Source: Leptidea sinapis
Taxonomy: Eukaryota > Arthropoda > Insecta > Lepidoptera > Pieridae
Length of the DNA: 64,000 bases
Direction: 5' to 3'
Assembly (NCBI RefSeq): GCF_905404315.1
Contig: NC_066288.1
Span: 9,820,501 to 9,884,500 of the forward strand
This document shows positions 35,501-46,510 of the stretch, one piece after another. Both the position numbers and the translations under genes were made by a program. Positions within the stretch are counted from its first letter, which is position 1. Each line of letters opens with the position of its first letter. The notes under the pieces were generated by a model. The model had not been told where the DNA came from, did no database searches, and worked only from the letters and a program-made list of their open reading frames with translations.

Positions 35501-38500
35501 AAAAGCATAATATAACCAAGTATTATTATTAACCTGGACATGGTCCCCGTGTCGAGAACCTCGTCCTTTCCCTGGTTGGTATTGAGTGAACCACTTGTAA
35601 TTCAGAGAAGAAGACGAAGCTGCACCAGATAGGTATTATATATGACAGGTGACCGTTACAGGTGGACTTTAAGGAGTTCATCCAGGGCGTGTCTCAGTTC
35701 AGCGTGAAGGGCGACAAGCTATCCAAGCTGCGGTTCGCGTTCCGAATCTACGACATGGACAACGACGGTTTCATATCCAACGGAGAGCTGTTCCAGGTAA
35801 TAGCAATAATGATTTACAACAACCGACGAGTATTACGGTCTCTCTGTGGCGTTACTTGCCGCCTATATGTTATTGATTTATCATCATCATCATCGTTTCA
35901 GCCGGAAGACGTCCACTGCTGGACAAAGGCTTCCACCAAAGATCGCCATGACGATCGATTCTGCGCTGTCCTCATCCAACCTATACCGGCGATCTATACC
36001 AGATCGTCGGTCCATCTTGTGGGGGGCCTACCAACACTTCGTCTTCCGGTATGTGGTCGCCATTCGAGGTCTTACTGCCCCAGCGGCCATCTGTCGGTTG
36101 AGTTATGTGCCCTGCCCATTGCCACTTCTGTTTCGCAACCATCTGGGCTATGACGGTGACTTTGGTTCTCCTACGGATCTCCTCATTTTATTTTGGACGA
36201 GAGATTTTACGGAGCTTCCCGAACGCTGCCCATCCAAGTTGGATTGACCTCTTTCCCGAAATTTTACGGGAGTAGGTGGGCATTAGAAATGATATTCGTC
36301 TTGTCCATGTTGATTTTGGTTCCACTCCTGGGAGGCTGTATTGAGGCCATAGCGCATATGTCTTAATTCTTCCATGGTCTCCGCCATGATTACTACACGA
36401 TATCATTATCGGAATCATGGCGGATTTCGCGCCGTCCAGATCTCAATCGAACCAAAGTTTTTTTTCATAGTCCACGAACGCCATGCATGGTGGAGTATAA
36501 CATACTCCTCCGTCTTCTCTATAACCTGCCGCAGTATATGTATGAGGTCTATGGCGCTAAAGCCTTTTCAGAATTCGGTTTGTTCGGGAGGCTGGATGTC
36601 GTCGAATAATAATACTTTGGAGTCTTGGTTGCGTTATATGGCCGCCTTCACACAATCTGTGTTATGGCGGCGTATATCGCGAGTCAACGACTTGGAGATC
36701 TGTCTATTTTGCTGCCTCTACTGGTATGCACCGTCCTGGAACTGAAGGGCCATTTGGCGTCTTACTTCAATCAATTTCTGGGAGAGAGTTTGACATTTTC
36801 CCGGTAATTTTTTAACGGGTGGCCTTAGAGAACTTAGACCCTGCCGTTTAAACAGCTGCCACGAACCTATTAATATACTCGACCATGTCAACGCAGTCAC
36901 CGAAGCATTCGAAGCGGTTTTACAATTCGAGTTGAAAGTTTCCGCGTTTTAGTTCTGGATGGGTGCAGGACGGAGCGTAGACTTTACGAGCCGCTCCAGT
37001 TTTGGATTGATATTCAATGTGCTTCTTACAATGCGGTGATAACTCCCAAGTTTTCACTGAGTTGATCACAGACACATCATTGAATATAATATGTCGTTTG
37101 GTCAACATAATAAAGTCAATCTCATTTTTGGTGGCACCATCGAGCTGATCCAAGACCATTTGCGTTGTTCTAGCTTCAAGAAGAAGGAGTTCAACATATA
37201 GAGATCCTCCTTCTCCAAAGTCAGCCAGCATCTGGCCTCGGGCGTTCCGATTTCCATTACCAAATTGCCCCCACTCTCAACTCATCGCTGTTACGTTTGC
37301 CCAGTTTTGCGTTGCGGGTCTTAGGATTGTGAATGGTTGTTTAGGTGTCCTTATACATGGCCTCCACTACGTCGTCTGAGTGTGTTGAAGTTGGAGCGTA
37401 AACCTGACCTTCATCGAATACCGATCAGTAATTCTGCGTATAGGTACACTACCCTTTTCGACACGCTCCTCACCTCTGTTTCGTTGCTGACGAGAGACTT
37501 GAGCACGAGGAACCCGACACCACCCTGGGACAGTTGGTCGCCCTCCCGGAATTAGAGCAGGTGTCCTCACTTTGTCTTCGGACCTCAGATAACCCCACTA
37601 TATCCCATCGTAGTCTGCTCAAACCTTCCTCCAATTCCTCAAACTTCTCGACGGACCACAGAGAGTGTAAGAAAAAGGCATAAAAGGCATTTATTTTCTC
37701 AAAATTGATACTTTTAGAATTCTTTTTGATGTTATTTCTTATACTACTAGATTCTTCTACCGCTTCGGAAACAAATGGCGCTGAGAGAGAAGAAGCGGCG
37801 CAAGAAACTCTCCCAGCATTCTTTTTTTGCGCTCTTTTCAATAAAAAATGTATAATATGTTGCCAGGGCCAATGGTCTTCGTTGTCGAACCTGGGGATTC
37901 TTAGCACCCCCTGCCCTGTCGCTTATGTGGCTGCTACTGCGGCCACGACGAGCGGGTCCGCCGGGGACCGGGGGCCGGAGCCTTACAGTTTCTGTCATGT
38001 TTTTTCTGGGATTTTTTTACCATAATCGCCACGCTTGGCCAGCGAGATAGCGATTACAGTAGATGTTCTGCCAGGTATCTACAACTAAACTGTGATATGA
38101 GCTTACTTGCGTGGTGTTTTCATGAGAATACAACATGGGCAATACCTTCAAATAACGCTTTATTTACTATAACGAGACACGGGGACGGGGTTCCTAAAAG
38201 ATCGAGACGCACATGTGATTTCAATAATTTAAAACGACGCAAATTCAATAATTTAAAAAAAAATCCAGGGTGTTCATCAACAGGTACAACACCCTGGTTC
38301 CAGCTTACCTTTGAATTTTGGGACACTTGTATAAACACTCTATGACTGTTAAACTAGTCTAGTCGATATGTATTATTTTCAAAATCGGAACGCATCTATG
38401 TTGTCCGGTGCTGCCTGAGAAGCGTCCACGACTGACGTTTGGGTACATTATGGCATTACTTGGTAATAAAATGTCTATTTAATTTTACTATTTTTATAAA

Positions 38501-38694
38501 CTGTCTGATTGACTACGGCGCAGGTGTTGAAGATGATGGTCGGCAACAACCTGAAGGACACGCAGCTGCAGCAGATAGTGGACAAGACGATCCTGTTCGC
38601 CGACAAGGACGAGGACGGCAAGATCTCGTTCGAGGAGTTCTGCAACGTGGTGGGCAACACCGACATCCACAAGAAGATGGTGGTGGACGTGTAG
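26587..38694 (+). CDS. CanB: Calcineurin B, regulatory subunit of Ca2+/calmodulin-dependent phosphatase 2B
   Basis: Exons 26587-26589, 32590-32629, 34862-35025, 35662-35796 and 38524-38694 sum to 513 nt, 170 aa plus TAG, the usual length. All introns are GT-AG. Four EF-hand loops are visible: DLDNSGALSIDE (31-42), DADGNGEVDFKE (63-74), DMDNDGFISNGE (100-111) and DKDEDGKISFEE (141-152), each with Asp at positions 1 and 3 and Glu at 12. The N-terminus MGNDNS fits N-myristoylation. The subunit binds calcineurin A and activates the Ser/Thr phosphatase in the cytosol. The first coding exon is only the ATG; intron 1 is 6.0 kb. Exons are G+C-rich compared with the introns. The assignment is secure; which paralogue (CanB or CanB2) is not decided. 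Confidence 0.97.
26590..30300. other. Calcineurin B intron 1, first part
   Basis: No gene is recognised in this intron stretch. The minus-strand open frame near 27435-27638 resembles a decayed LINE C-terminus in a neighbouring frame (QKWRWSGHLLY), but too weakly to name. Confidence 0.4.
30301..30385 (-). repeat. tRNA-derived SINE head
   Basis: The minus strand has TTAGCCGAGTGGTTAGC (A box) and GGGTTCGAATCCC (B box within a pairable T-arm). The acceptor arms do not pair, so this is a SINE rather than a tRNA gene. It is in calcineurin B intron 1. Confidence 0.65.
30514..30935 (-). pseudogene. LINE family C reverse transcriptase C-terminus
   Basis: The minus strand 30843-30514 reads through ECSEELFDLTPAAEFNLRTT, HPHHLDVRRSSTVRFSRNFI and TKLSNELPCAVFPG. 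Coding similarity extends upstream to about 30935 (DPVLC-type end). It is the best preserved copy of this family here. At its 3' end a short inverted piece (agatgcccaaacctg) interrupts the normal continuation. Lies in calcineurin B intron 1. Confidence 0.8.
31332..32521 (+). mobile_element. maT/mariner-type DNA transposon with both terminal repeats
   Basis: Terminal inverted repeats 31332-31353 and 32500-32521 (CTTAGTCT...AAATACTG) match at 20 of 22 positions. Both are flanked by TA, the target duplication of the Tc1/mariner superfamily. Length is 1190 bp, inside calcineurin B intron 1. The single transposase inside is broken, so the element is non-autonomous. Confidence 0.9.
31480..32410 (+). 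pseudogene. Mariner/maT transposase, broken
   Basis: The longest frame, 31838-32299, has FTIEQHFNKHNDRIYAQ, SVMVWGISYEGMTEPNF, EWSFQQDSAPDYKATQ and DWPSSSPDLNPLDY. The Asp of QQDSAP and the Asp of PLDY are 35 residues apart here. The maT family is DD37D, so two residues may be lost (inference). A run of T at about 31842-31850 shifts the frame just after the first catalytic Asp (TDE). The N-terminal part (from ATG at about 31485) has several stops. A second relative is at 44449. Confidence 0.85.
32630..34861. other. Calcineurin B intron 2
   Basis: A 2.2-kb intron. Apart from the SINE at about 33600 I recognise no element. The G+C-rich part near 34010-34060 contains repeated CCGGTACCT words. 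Confidence 0.5.
33598..33662 (-). repeat. tRNA-derived SINE fragment
   Basis: The minus strand has B-box-like GAGTTCGAGTCC followed by CCGCATCGTTCATAAAATTTTG, shared with the plus-strand copy at 5870-5890. The A-box half is poorly preserved. In calcineurin B intron 2. Confidence 0.6.
35878..37680 (-). pseudogene. RTE-type LINE remnant
   Basis: Minus strand, in calcineurin B intron 4. From 5' to 3': endonuclease pieces (SVEKFEELEEGLSRLRWDIV, GLSEVRRQ at about 37630-37560), ATKNEIDFIMLTKRHIIFND (about 37140-37080), RT pieces (GFSAIDLIHILRQVIEKTEE near 36520) and the C-terminal IQLGWAAFGKLR (about 36220) and WQWAGH-like part (about 36110). It ends at 35880-35895 with a TCATCATCATCATC run (GATGAT repeats on the minus strand), a usual RTE tail. 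Frames shift often; it is inactive. Confidence 0.8.
37681..37860 (-). repeat. 3' tail of LINE family B
   Basis: Nearly identical to 11531-11698: aaaggcatttattttctcaa, ttctaccgcttcggaaacaa, and agaaactctcccagcattct occur in order. It abuts the 5' end of the RTE remnant in calcineurin B intron 4. Confidence 0.85.
38086..38165 (+). repeat. LINE family C end fragment
   Basis: The stretch gagcttacttgcgtggtgtttt and the following acatgggcaataccttcaaa match the C-terminal coding end of family C. In calcineurin B intron 4. Confidence 0.5.
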
Positions 38695-38909
38695 ACGACC
38701 CGCTCGCCCAGCCTCGCTCGCTCAGTTACCTCTTCTATATCAATTGATACCATGTTCCGAGTCTGGCCGCGAGCGAGCCGCCCACTCACTTATAGTTCCA
38801 CCCGTCACTAACACTCACAAGTTACATTACAGAGCTCGTTTTCAAAATAACACTACACTCAATATCCTACCAAAATCGGGAAGTGCCCTTTGGCACTAGA
38901 TCTTTCATA

Positions 38910-39130
38910 TTCACCATAATCGAAAGTGCCGTACGGCACACTACGCCCTGACCAAGAACCCTCATTTTGTTTATATGATAGTTTATTTTGCATGGTCTTA
39001 AAGCTTGTTTCAATAGCTTTCTTATACATTATCTCATATCATCCTAATTATAAGCAGTCTATTAATACACCGGCCGCTGCGCGCGCGCCAAATTCGCGCC
39101 GATCTATGACATACCGCGGCGCGGGGGCAC
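38910..39130. repeat. Dispersed repeat, copy 3 of 3
   Basis: Shares gtgccgtacggcacactac, catggtcttaaagcttgttt and atcctaattataagcagtct with 13500-13665. It is followed by a GC-rich piece related to 26093-26280. It lies 0.2 kb after the calcineurin B stop and may be part of its 3' UTR. Confidence 0.6.
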
Positions 39131-41954
39131 TTGCCGCTCACGGAAGGATATTTGTGTATGTGGCAACGTGTAGGTTCCGTAGTAGAGGCAACGGCGTTAC
39201 TTAACATAATATAATATAAGAAGAAGTTATAGATCCTGTGTTACTGTACACAAGTTATTTGCAAAGAGATAAATATTATATTAAATATTAGTCAACCATT
39301 TTTATGATTTGTTGTGGTAATATTAATTTGTATTGTTATTTAGTGTTTTATATTTATTTTTTAAGGTGTCGGCCTGCATTCAGTAGATTATGGTAGATAT
39401 AGTGATGAGGGTAGAATATCAAGTCATCATTTTGTAGTTTATTGGAGTGAAACAGTACAATTTAACGTACAAAATATGTAAGGGGCCTTCTACTAACTTA
39501 AAATATGTTACTTTGTATGGTGCCGGTCGCCGGGCGCGGCTGATGTTTGTTGCTCTGTCACACTCTCTATTCCTCTCCTCGAAATTTCACCATAGTAACA
39601 GTAATAACATTTTCATTATTAATAATTACAGAGAGAGTAGTTATTGATGAAGGTAATGCTTGAGTAACAGACTAGAGTTGTACTTCAGTGAGGGATCTTA
39701 CGATTGTAATGTGGTGACAGATCATCATCACATGCCAGCATTGTCTGTCAAGCTGTCAGGAACCGGCTCTAAGACAGCTCGATTCCACCTCTTTAAATCA
39801 CCAATATTATCAAGGTGCAATTATCTTTCAAATATGTATATTCAATTTTATGTCACTTATGAAAGTCAAAATTTAAGAAATTAATGGGCGCTAGAAACAG
39901 TGATTTATGGTGTATTATCATGGAATGTGGCTGCGGATGCACCAAGTGCCTAGTCCTAGTGTCAGTAGAGGGTAGTGTGTTGCTGCATGTCACATTTAAC
40001 AATTTATAATTTCCATAACTTATTAATATTAATATTTACAAATTATAGTCATTTTACAGTTTCTATTCTTAACATTTTACAGGTTTTAACTATAATATTT
40101 GTGTCCTCAGGTCCTCAACTCCCTCCCGCAGATCAAGTGAGTCCTTCCCTCCCCACCACTGTCCCAGGGCAGTCTGTGCCCACTCCTGCCCCTCTCATAC
40201 ATTTGTATATTTCTGTAATTAAAATATTGCAGACACTACAAAACAGTTTACTCTCGAGATGAATTTCTGGTTTTATTAGTTTTAAGTACAGAATGAGTAT
40301 TTTATAGTTTTCAATCACTTCCATTTTATTATAAAGTTTTATTTGTCTTTGAAAATTACAAAAACATAGTAATAGTTATAATCTTAACAAATAAAAAGTT
40401 TTATCACAGTTAATATTATAAGTTGTATCTTGTCAGTGTTTTAGATATTTGCTAAATAATGTCACACACAGTAATATAATTGACTGGTTGCTCAGTAGCA
40501 GTAACCAAGGCAGTTCTGGTCTGACACCCTGCAGAGCTAGTTAAAATGATGCACTAAATTAATTGTCTAGTCACTTAAGTAATTAATGACTGTGCGGTCT
40601 TAATGATTTTTTAATTTTGTCTGTATTTCCTTACAACATACATGATGCATAATTATCTGCCAAGGTGCCGGTACAACATGTGCTAAAGTGCCACATGCCA
40701 CACTTGTCTGCTTAAATAAACTTTTATAGTTGTCAGCGAACATCCTAGTGTGCATGCAATAGTTAAAAGTGCCATTAACTGTATTTACAAAAAGCATTTT
40801 ATAAGAGTAAAAAAAAACTTTTACAAAGTACACTTATGTATTGATTGATCATATTCAATAGTTACTTACTGTACTTGTGTCTGTATCCAAATCCGTTATA
40901 GTGGAGCCACCTAGTGGGGCTCTCACACAATAAGCAGACGATGTGCCTTCTATGAGTGTCCTGTGCTGTGAATGTTACTAAACAAAGCAATACAGTACAT
41001 TTGTTCAATGTGTAGTGGTGTTGTGTCTATGTTGTATGTCTTGTAATATATATTCATGATATAATGTTGTGCTCGGTTGTTTAATAAGCTGACAATAGTT
41101 GTACGGACATCAGCATAACATCCTTCAAAAATTTCTTATGAATGTGCCATCAACCCGATGAGTAGTGTTTGGCTTGAGGTTTGCTATTATATATAATACT
41201 ATATAAGCTAATGTTTACCTTACTTCAGTAAAAGTTAAACTAATCTTGTCTTCTCATAAAACCAAATATTGTGTAGTGGTAAATTAGTCATAAACAGTAC
41301 ATTCAGTGGTTGTCACCTCACAAGTGATGGATATTATGTTAGATGTAGTCTGATGTTGTGAGTTAAGAACTTCAATACACCACCTGCTCACTTGTATTGT
41401 CATCATGTATGTTTGTCTCTTCACAATACAACTGGAACTGATTATAAAATTTTCGAATTTCACAGTTTGTTTATTATTTTGTATATCACCCTAAATCTTT
41501 GGTAGAAACATACATATTTGAGAAATAAATAAGCTTACCAATATAATGAAAAGAGTAGATCAATTAAAATGGAAGTGGACAGGTAATATTATAATTAGAA
41601 GTAAAGATGAAAAGTAAAGCAAAATGGTTACAAACTAATTGGGAGGAATATAACATAGACATTTTCATTTGGGAGAATTGAATAAAAATTAAAGTAAAAT
41701 CAATTTACAAATGATTGTTACAAACCCTTGTATCAGTTAGGTGTGTACGGGATGTACTCTGGTAAGCACAGAACAGCAACTATATATAGGAACATTCTGA
41801 TGACTGTGTTTCTGTTGGTGACAGTTTAACAGAGGGAACATATGCACCATAATACTGTGATCTAAGATAGGAACATGTGTATATAATTTCATCCAATGTT
41901 TTATATTAAGCAAAAATTTGAAAAAATAACACTAGAAAAATCATAAGAACTATA
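39131..41954. other. Calcineurin B 3' flank, no further gene recognised
   Basis: A+T-rich sequence without a recognisable coding exon. AATAAA on the plus strand occurs at 40390-40395 and 40715-40720 and could end a long calcineurin B 3' UTR, but nothing in the sequence decides between them. Confidence 0.45.
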
Positions 41955-41964
41955 TTTATTTATT
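41955..41964 (-). terminator. Candidate poly(A) signals of mRpL14
   Basis: Two overlapping AATAAA hexamers on the minus strand, about 40 bases after the mRpL14 stop codon. Confidence 0.6.
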
Positions 41965-42001
41965 GTATCAACTAACACTAATTAGAAAAGTATGACAGTC
42001 A

Positions 42002-42548
42002 CTAGACAAATCGTGTTGCTATTCCTAATAGTTTTGTATAATCTGCACCCTTGGCATGTGTTCTCTGTTTTAGAATAGTCCTTAGTATTGTAGGGATTGG
42101 AACATGTATTCTGGTGCCCAGTGGTGTCCCACTATCATCTATCAATACCACATTATTACTATCAAATTTGGGTACTCTTACAGACTGCTTCTGTTTTAGC
42201 CCAACTAGAATACCTTTCTTCTTTTCTCCTTTTATAGCAACCATTACCCTATCGCCAATATATCCAACACCTGAAATCAGTAGGGTTATCAATACCTCTA
42301 TAGCGAAAACTATTACTTAATTGGATACAGGCAACTAAAAATAAAAGATTAAAGTGCAGTAAAAGTTTCAACTCACGTTGTTTATTGTATACACAGATAA
42401 CTTTCGGCGGTTTCCCTTCAGCCATCGCTCGTTTTCCAATTTCAGAATTATCAACAACCCTCAATCTTGTAAGGAGTCTTACTTCGTTCATACATGCCGT
42501 AGTGTGAAATCCTCGCAATGTATTCGTTGCCAATAATCGTCTTAACAT
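42002..42548 (-). CDS. mRpL14: Mitochondrial large ribosomal subunit protein uL14m (mRpL14)
   Basis: Two exons, 42548-42377 and 42270-42002, joined in frame across a 106-bp GT-AG intron (AAACAAC|GTGAGT to TTTCAG|GTGTT), give 441 nt, 146 aa plus TAG. The N-terminus MLRRLLATNTLRGFHTTA is basic and free of acidic residues, as in mitochondrial presequences. The rest follows uL14: LRVVDNSEIGKRA, GYIGDRVMVAIKGEKKKGIL, FDSNNVVLIDDSGTPLGTRI and a terminal KLLGIATRFV. uL14m is an rRNA-binding protein of the mitochondrial large subunit near the subunit interface. The gene stands alone. Length fits animal orthologues. Confidence 0.95.
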
Positions 42549-44109
42549 TATTCGGTTTTTATTTTTGGTAATTTTTTAATATATAATAATTTTATTAATA
42601 TTTGGCCATCCAATCCCAATTGATTGCAGTTTATTATTTTGTCAATTCAATAATTACATTTGTAAAATGATAATTTAATTTACTAAAATTTAAAAATATC
42701 AATGCGACATGCGTCAGTTTGTGCGTCAGATTAGAAATCAGATGCGTCTTCGATGTCAAAACTTATGTCAATTTGACGTTAACGGATAATGACATTCTTA
42801 TTATGGCTTAGATACATAGGCATAGATCTACAAATAGACCTAGTCTTGCCGTCTACCTTTCCGGATCGGCGCGCTAAACTGAAACAAAGAAAAAAAATTT
42901 TGAAATAATTTTTATTACAAAAATGTGCCTTAACAAACTAAATTCAAAATTGTCAAGTCCCTATTGGAAAACACCGTATAAGGGCGAGTTCTTATTATTT
43001 AGTTCTTTAATCTTTAATAAAATTTTTTAACATTTTTAAGAAAGAACTTATTAAATTTTCAAATAATTAGAAATTAAGATAAAATTGTCGTGTTCAGCAA
43101 TAAATGAAAGATCTTCGTCAGCTTACTTAAAAATAATCACGATATGCTTTTCTTATAATTTCATGTTTTTAGGGTTCCAGATCTCCATACGAAAAAACGT
43201 AACCCTTAAAGGATCACTTTCGTGTCCGTCTGTTTGTTAAAACCCTTTATCTCAACTTAACGCAGGGAGGTATCGAGATGAAATTCTACAGTGTTGGGTC
43301 TACAGTCTCTTGAAGCTTTGAAAAAAATTAAATTTCTAAGTTGACATAAAAAATACGGCCGTTTCATAGATACCTACAAATTAAAATGGAAAGCTCGGTG
43401 GACAAGTCTGACTCACACTTGTCCGGGTTTCTTTATCATATTATATATATATTAATTCTGAATTTCTACGTACCTAAATATTTTGTTTAATGATACCGTC
43501 AATATGCCACTTACAAATGCTGAAAATGATGGATGGATTTTTTGCATAAAACAATAGATGATTTTTATTTCTTTTACACCATTTTGTAACCGAGATATAT
43601 GTAAATGAAAACGCCCTAATAAAACCTTTAAAAATAGAGTGTTTACTGCATAATATATAAAATGTAATACAAAATATTTTAGTGAATATGTTCTACTAAA
43701 ATAAGCACCACGAAATCAGTATAGAAGTATCAATATTTGCCTGTGAATGTTTTTTGTTGCGTTGCGTTGCTGTATATAACAACACAGTCTAACACAGAAT
43801 ACGACACCAATATATTTCTTAATTAATATCCGTTAAAACAGAGAACAATTACATTAATTTTTGAGAATAAAAAGCACTAAAATTAAAATGCGGTCTAATT
43901 TGACAGGAGACTAATGAACACTAAATTGTTTCAAAACAGATTGACGGTCCATCTATTACGTCTGTTTCCTGTGGTGTGATCTAGGTTTTTGTTTAAGGAT
44001 AGTTATATGTCGGATCATGCCTACCGTGAACGGTAGCACTTTTTCACTTAATATCGAACTGTCACTGTCAGTTTATTCAGTAGACATAACCTTTTCATTA
44101 AACATCATC
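42549..44109. other. Intergenic region with dispersed repeat
   Basis: No gene recognised. 43165-43436 resembles a common insect repeat that starts GGGTTCC and ends TGACTCACACTTGTCCGGGTTT; a related end stands at 59092-59140. The rest is A+T-rich and featureless. Confidence 0.5.
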
Positions 44110-44114
44110 AGTGG

Positions 44115-44285
44115 CCGCTACATTAAGAGCGTTTAACTCCAATTTTCGGTCGTGATTCTCGCCCTAGTAGACAGGCAGTTATAAGTTTAGTGAAAAAGTT
44201 TGAGTCTACATATTCGTTGTGTGATGTGGGTCCAACGAATCGACCGCTGCAAACGTGCCCGCGGTAGCCATATGAGCGAAGTCGA
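44115..44285 (+). pseudogene. Transposon-type helix-turn-helix fragment
   Basis: One frame reads RDSRPSRQAVISLVKKFEST, then YSLCDVGPTNRP, resembling the N-terminal HTH region of mariner-related open frames (DUF4817-like). Upstream coding needs a frame change. It is too short to classify further. Confidence 0.45.
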
Positions 44286-44448
44286 GTTCCATTCATAAAT
44301 GTTTTGATTGTATTTCAACCCGATAGTAAAGTTTTTGAAATATATAGGTTTTCATTTTATTTTGAAAAAAAGTTGTCAAGTCCTTATTGGAAAACCCTTT
44401 ATTTCCATTTTGTAACTTCGACGTTCCATATATACGTAACAAAACAAA

Positions 44449-45065
44449 ATGGAAGTAACTTTTACAGATCATCAAGACACGACTGTATTTACCTTATCTG
44501 CCATCATTTACCGAATTGCTGTGATTGCATTACAGGTATGGAGTCAAATGCAATTTTTAAAACTCTCCATACGCCTGATATTACTAAAATGGTTGTGTAC
44601 CGGTGTTTATGACACAAAAAGATCTGGCCGTCCACGTAGTGTTCGTCTGAAAATGGTGGTCAAAGCAGTAAGGGAAAGAATTCGAAGAAATCCTGTCCGA
44701 AAGCAAAATATTTTATCTCGGGAGATGAAGATACCACCTAGAACCATGTCGCGTATTTTAAAAGATGACTTAGGACTTGCAGTCTATAAGAGACGCACTA
44801 GTCGTTTCTTAACTACTTAAGAATAGGTTGCTTGAATCTAAACAACTACGGAAGCGATACGCAAAGGGAGGTCACAGAAAACTTTTATTTACGGATGAGA
44901 TTTTTTTACGATTGAGCAACATTTTAACAAACAATATGACCGTATTTATGCTCAAAGCTCTAAGGAAGCTTCCAAATTAGTCGACATATTGCAAAAGTGC
45001 AGAGAGCTATGAACGAGTGACTGAGCCATACTTATGTGAAAAAGTATATAATTTAGCGCCAAGCT
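44449..45065 (+). pseudogene. maT/mariner transposase, second copy, N-terminal part
   Basis: The open frame 44449-44820 gives an HTH region ending DTKRSGRPRSVRLKMVVKAV, RERIRRNPVRKQNILSREMK and MSRILKDDLGLAVYKRR. Similarity to the copy at 31485 continues past the stop (TTTACGGATGAG, the first catalytic Asp) to about 45060, where it breaks off into LINE sequence. No matching terminal repeats were found. Confidence 0.75.
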
Positions 45066-45081
45066 AATAAGAACTTGAAAA

Positions 45082-45520
45082 TGTCAGGGAAATACTACAC
45101 TGACCGAAACACTTCAGTCACGGCTTTCCTCGACCTTAGTCGAGCGTTCGATCTAGTAAATTAATAGTTCACTATGGGAGAAACTCGAGCAGGTTCCGCA
45201 AATAACGATACCGAAGTATTATTATGGAAACCAAATTAACTGTGTGAGATGGGGAGACGCGACATCTGGTGAGTTTAGTCTAGAACGCGGTGCTCGCCAA
45301 ATGGGACTGACCTATCCAGACCTTTTAAAAATCTATGTGAACGGGCTGATTGAGGATCTGAGAAGTACCAGGGTTGGTTGCAACGTCCAGGTGCATATCT
45401 CAATAATTTGAGTTACGCGGATGATATGGTGCTTCTCAGTCCTACAGGTCGATAAGTATGCACTATCTAAAACCGGTATGTTTGTACAATTAAATGGATG
45501 GTCACTGCGACAGAAAATGT
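45082..45520 (+). pseudogene. LINE reverse transcriptase fragment (family E)
   Basis: Plus-strand pieces TAFLDLSRAFDLVN, VRWGDATSGEFSLERGARQM and DLLKIYVNGLIEDLRSTRVG, then SYADDMVLLSP in a shifted frame, are central RT motifs. It follows the truncated transposase directly. Broken by stops and a frameshift. Confidence 0.75.
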
Positions 45521-45719
45521 AATCACATTGTATGTAATTATATTATATGTATACCCCACCCAACCTCGCTACAATACATGCTAAGCATAATAACGTTTTT
45601 GAAATAATAATAATAATATTTTTTTTTATTTCGACCAACAAAGGATCATAATGTGTTAGTAACAAAGTAACTTCAAACCTAGTGTTAGTAAAAGATATCT
45701 TAAAATCTAAACATTCCTA

Positions 45720-46037
45720 ACTTAGGACAGGTCACAGGACGGACTTGTCAGCACATGTATCACAATCGAACCTGTGAGAAAATGCCCTCAGAGTACCATT
45801 GGGGCTAGCCCGGACCCTACGCAACAGGGACGTACACCGCTTACGCAAAGTCGAGTAAAAACAGTCTACATGTGCCTCAGCAAACATCCCCGACGCGCTG
45901 CAGTATCTTGGCAGCCCCAATAACATTCTGAACGCATTATTATACTGTACACGTAGGGTATTGTACTGCTTCGGCGCATAGTCAACCCACAATAATAACA
46001 ATAACAGCCAAATAACCAATAACTTATGTAAGAGCAA
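45720..46037 (-). pseudogene. LINE C-terminal fragment, opposite orientation (family E-like)
   Basis: The minus strand reads YNTLRVQYNNAFRMLLGLPR, YCSASGMFAEAHVDCFYSTL and RKRCTSLLRRVRASPNGTLR, typical of the region C-terminal to RT in several insect LINEs. It lies 0.2 kb from the plus-strand RT fragment but on the other strand. Confidence 0.7.
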
Positions 46038-46299
46038 TGCTTAAAAGATAACAATCTCGGCCAAATTAATTATTGAATAACGTTTCAAATAATGTTTTTA
46101 TTTAGAAAAAAACCTGACTGATGTTATCTCCCAATATTAACACATTATTCTAAAATAATACAGACAACAAATAAACAATCGGTACCCGTGAACTACAATG
46201 GAGATGATCGTTATACCTCTCGTACCTACCAATTCCTTCATACAACAACTAGTTAAGTAGACGGATGGTTTACAAGAACAATCATATATAGGACTGCTA

Positions 46300-46510
46300 T
46301 AAAAAAAGGTAAAACAGAGATTGCGTTACAGAGTAAGGAACATTGGCACGAAGACAGCGCCGTGTTGTGACAGCGGCACAATAGCGCGGGCGGCGCAGGA
46401 AGCGGACGTCACGCACACCGCGCCTGTCTAGCGGTGCAGACTGCAGACATGCAACAGACGGAGCTACTGCGTGTTCGGTCAGGCGAAACATGCCTGTTAC
46501 GGTCAAAACA
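46300..46510 (-). other. GC-rich segment with open frame, unidentified
   Basis: A GC-rich island in A+T-rich surroundings; the minus strand has a 69-codon frame. I do not recognise a domain. It may belong to the 5' part of a LINE. Confidence 0.3.

Noticed and set aside
42952..44400. Direct repeat tgtcaagtcc-n-tattggaaaac at 42952 and 44373 as ends of a mobile element
   Set aside because: Direct rather than inverted, and only about 21 bases match; no target duplication. Not enough to define an element.
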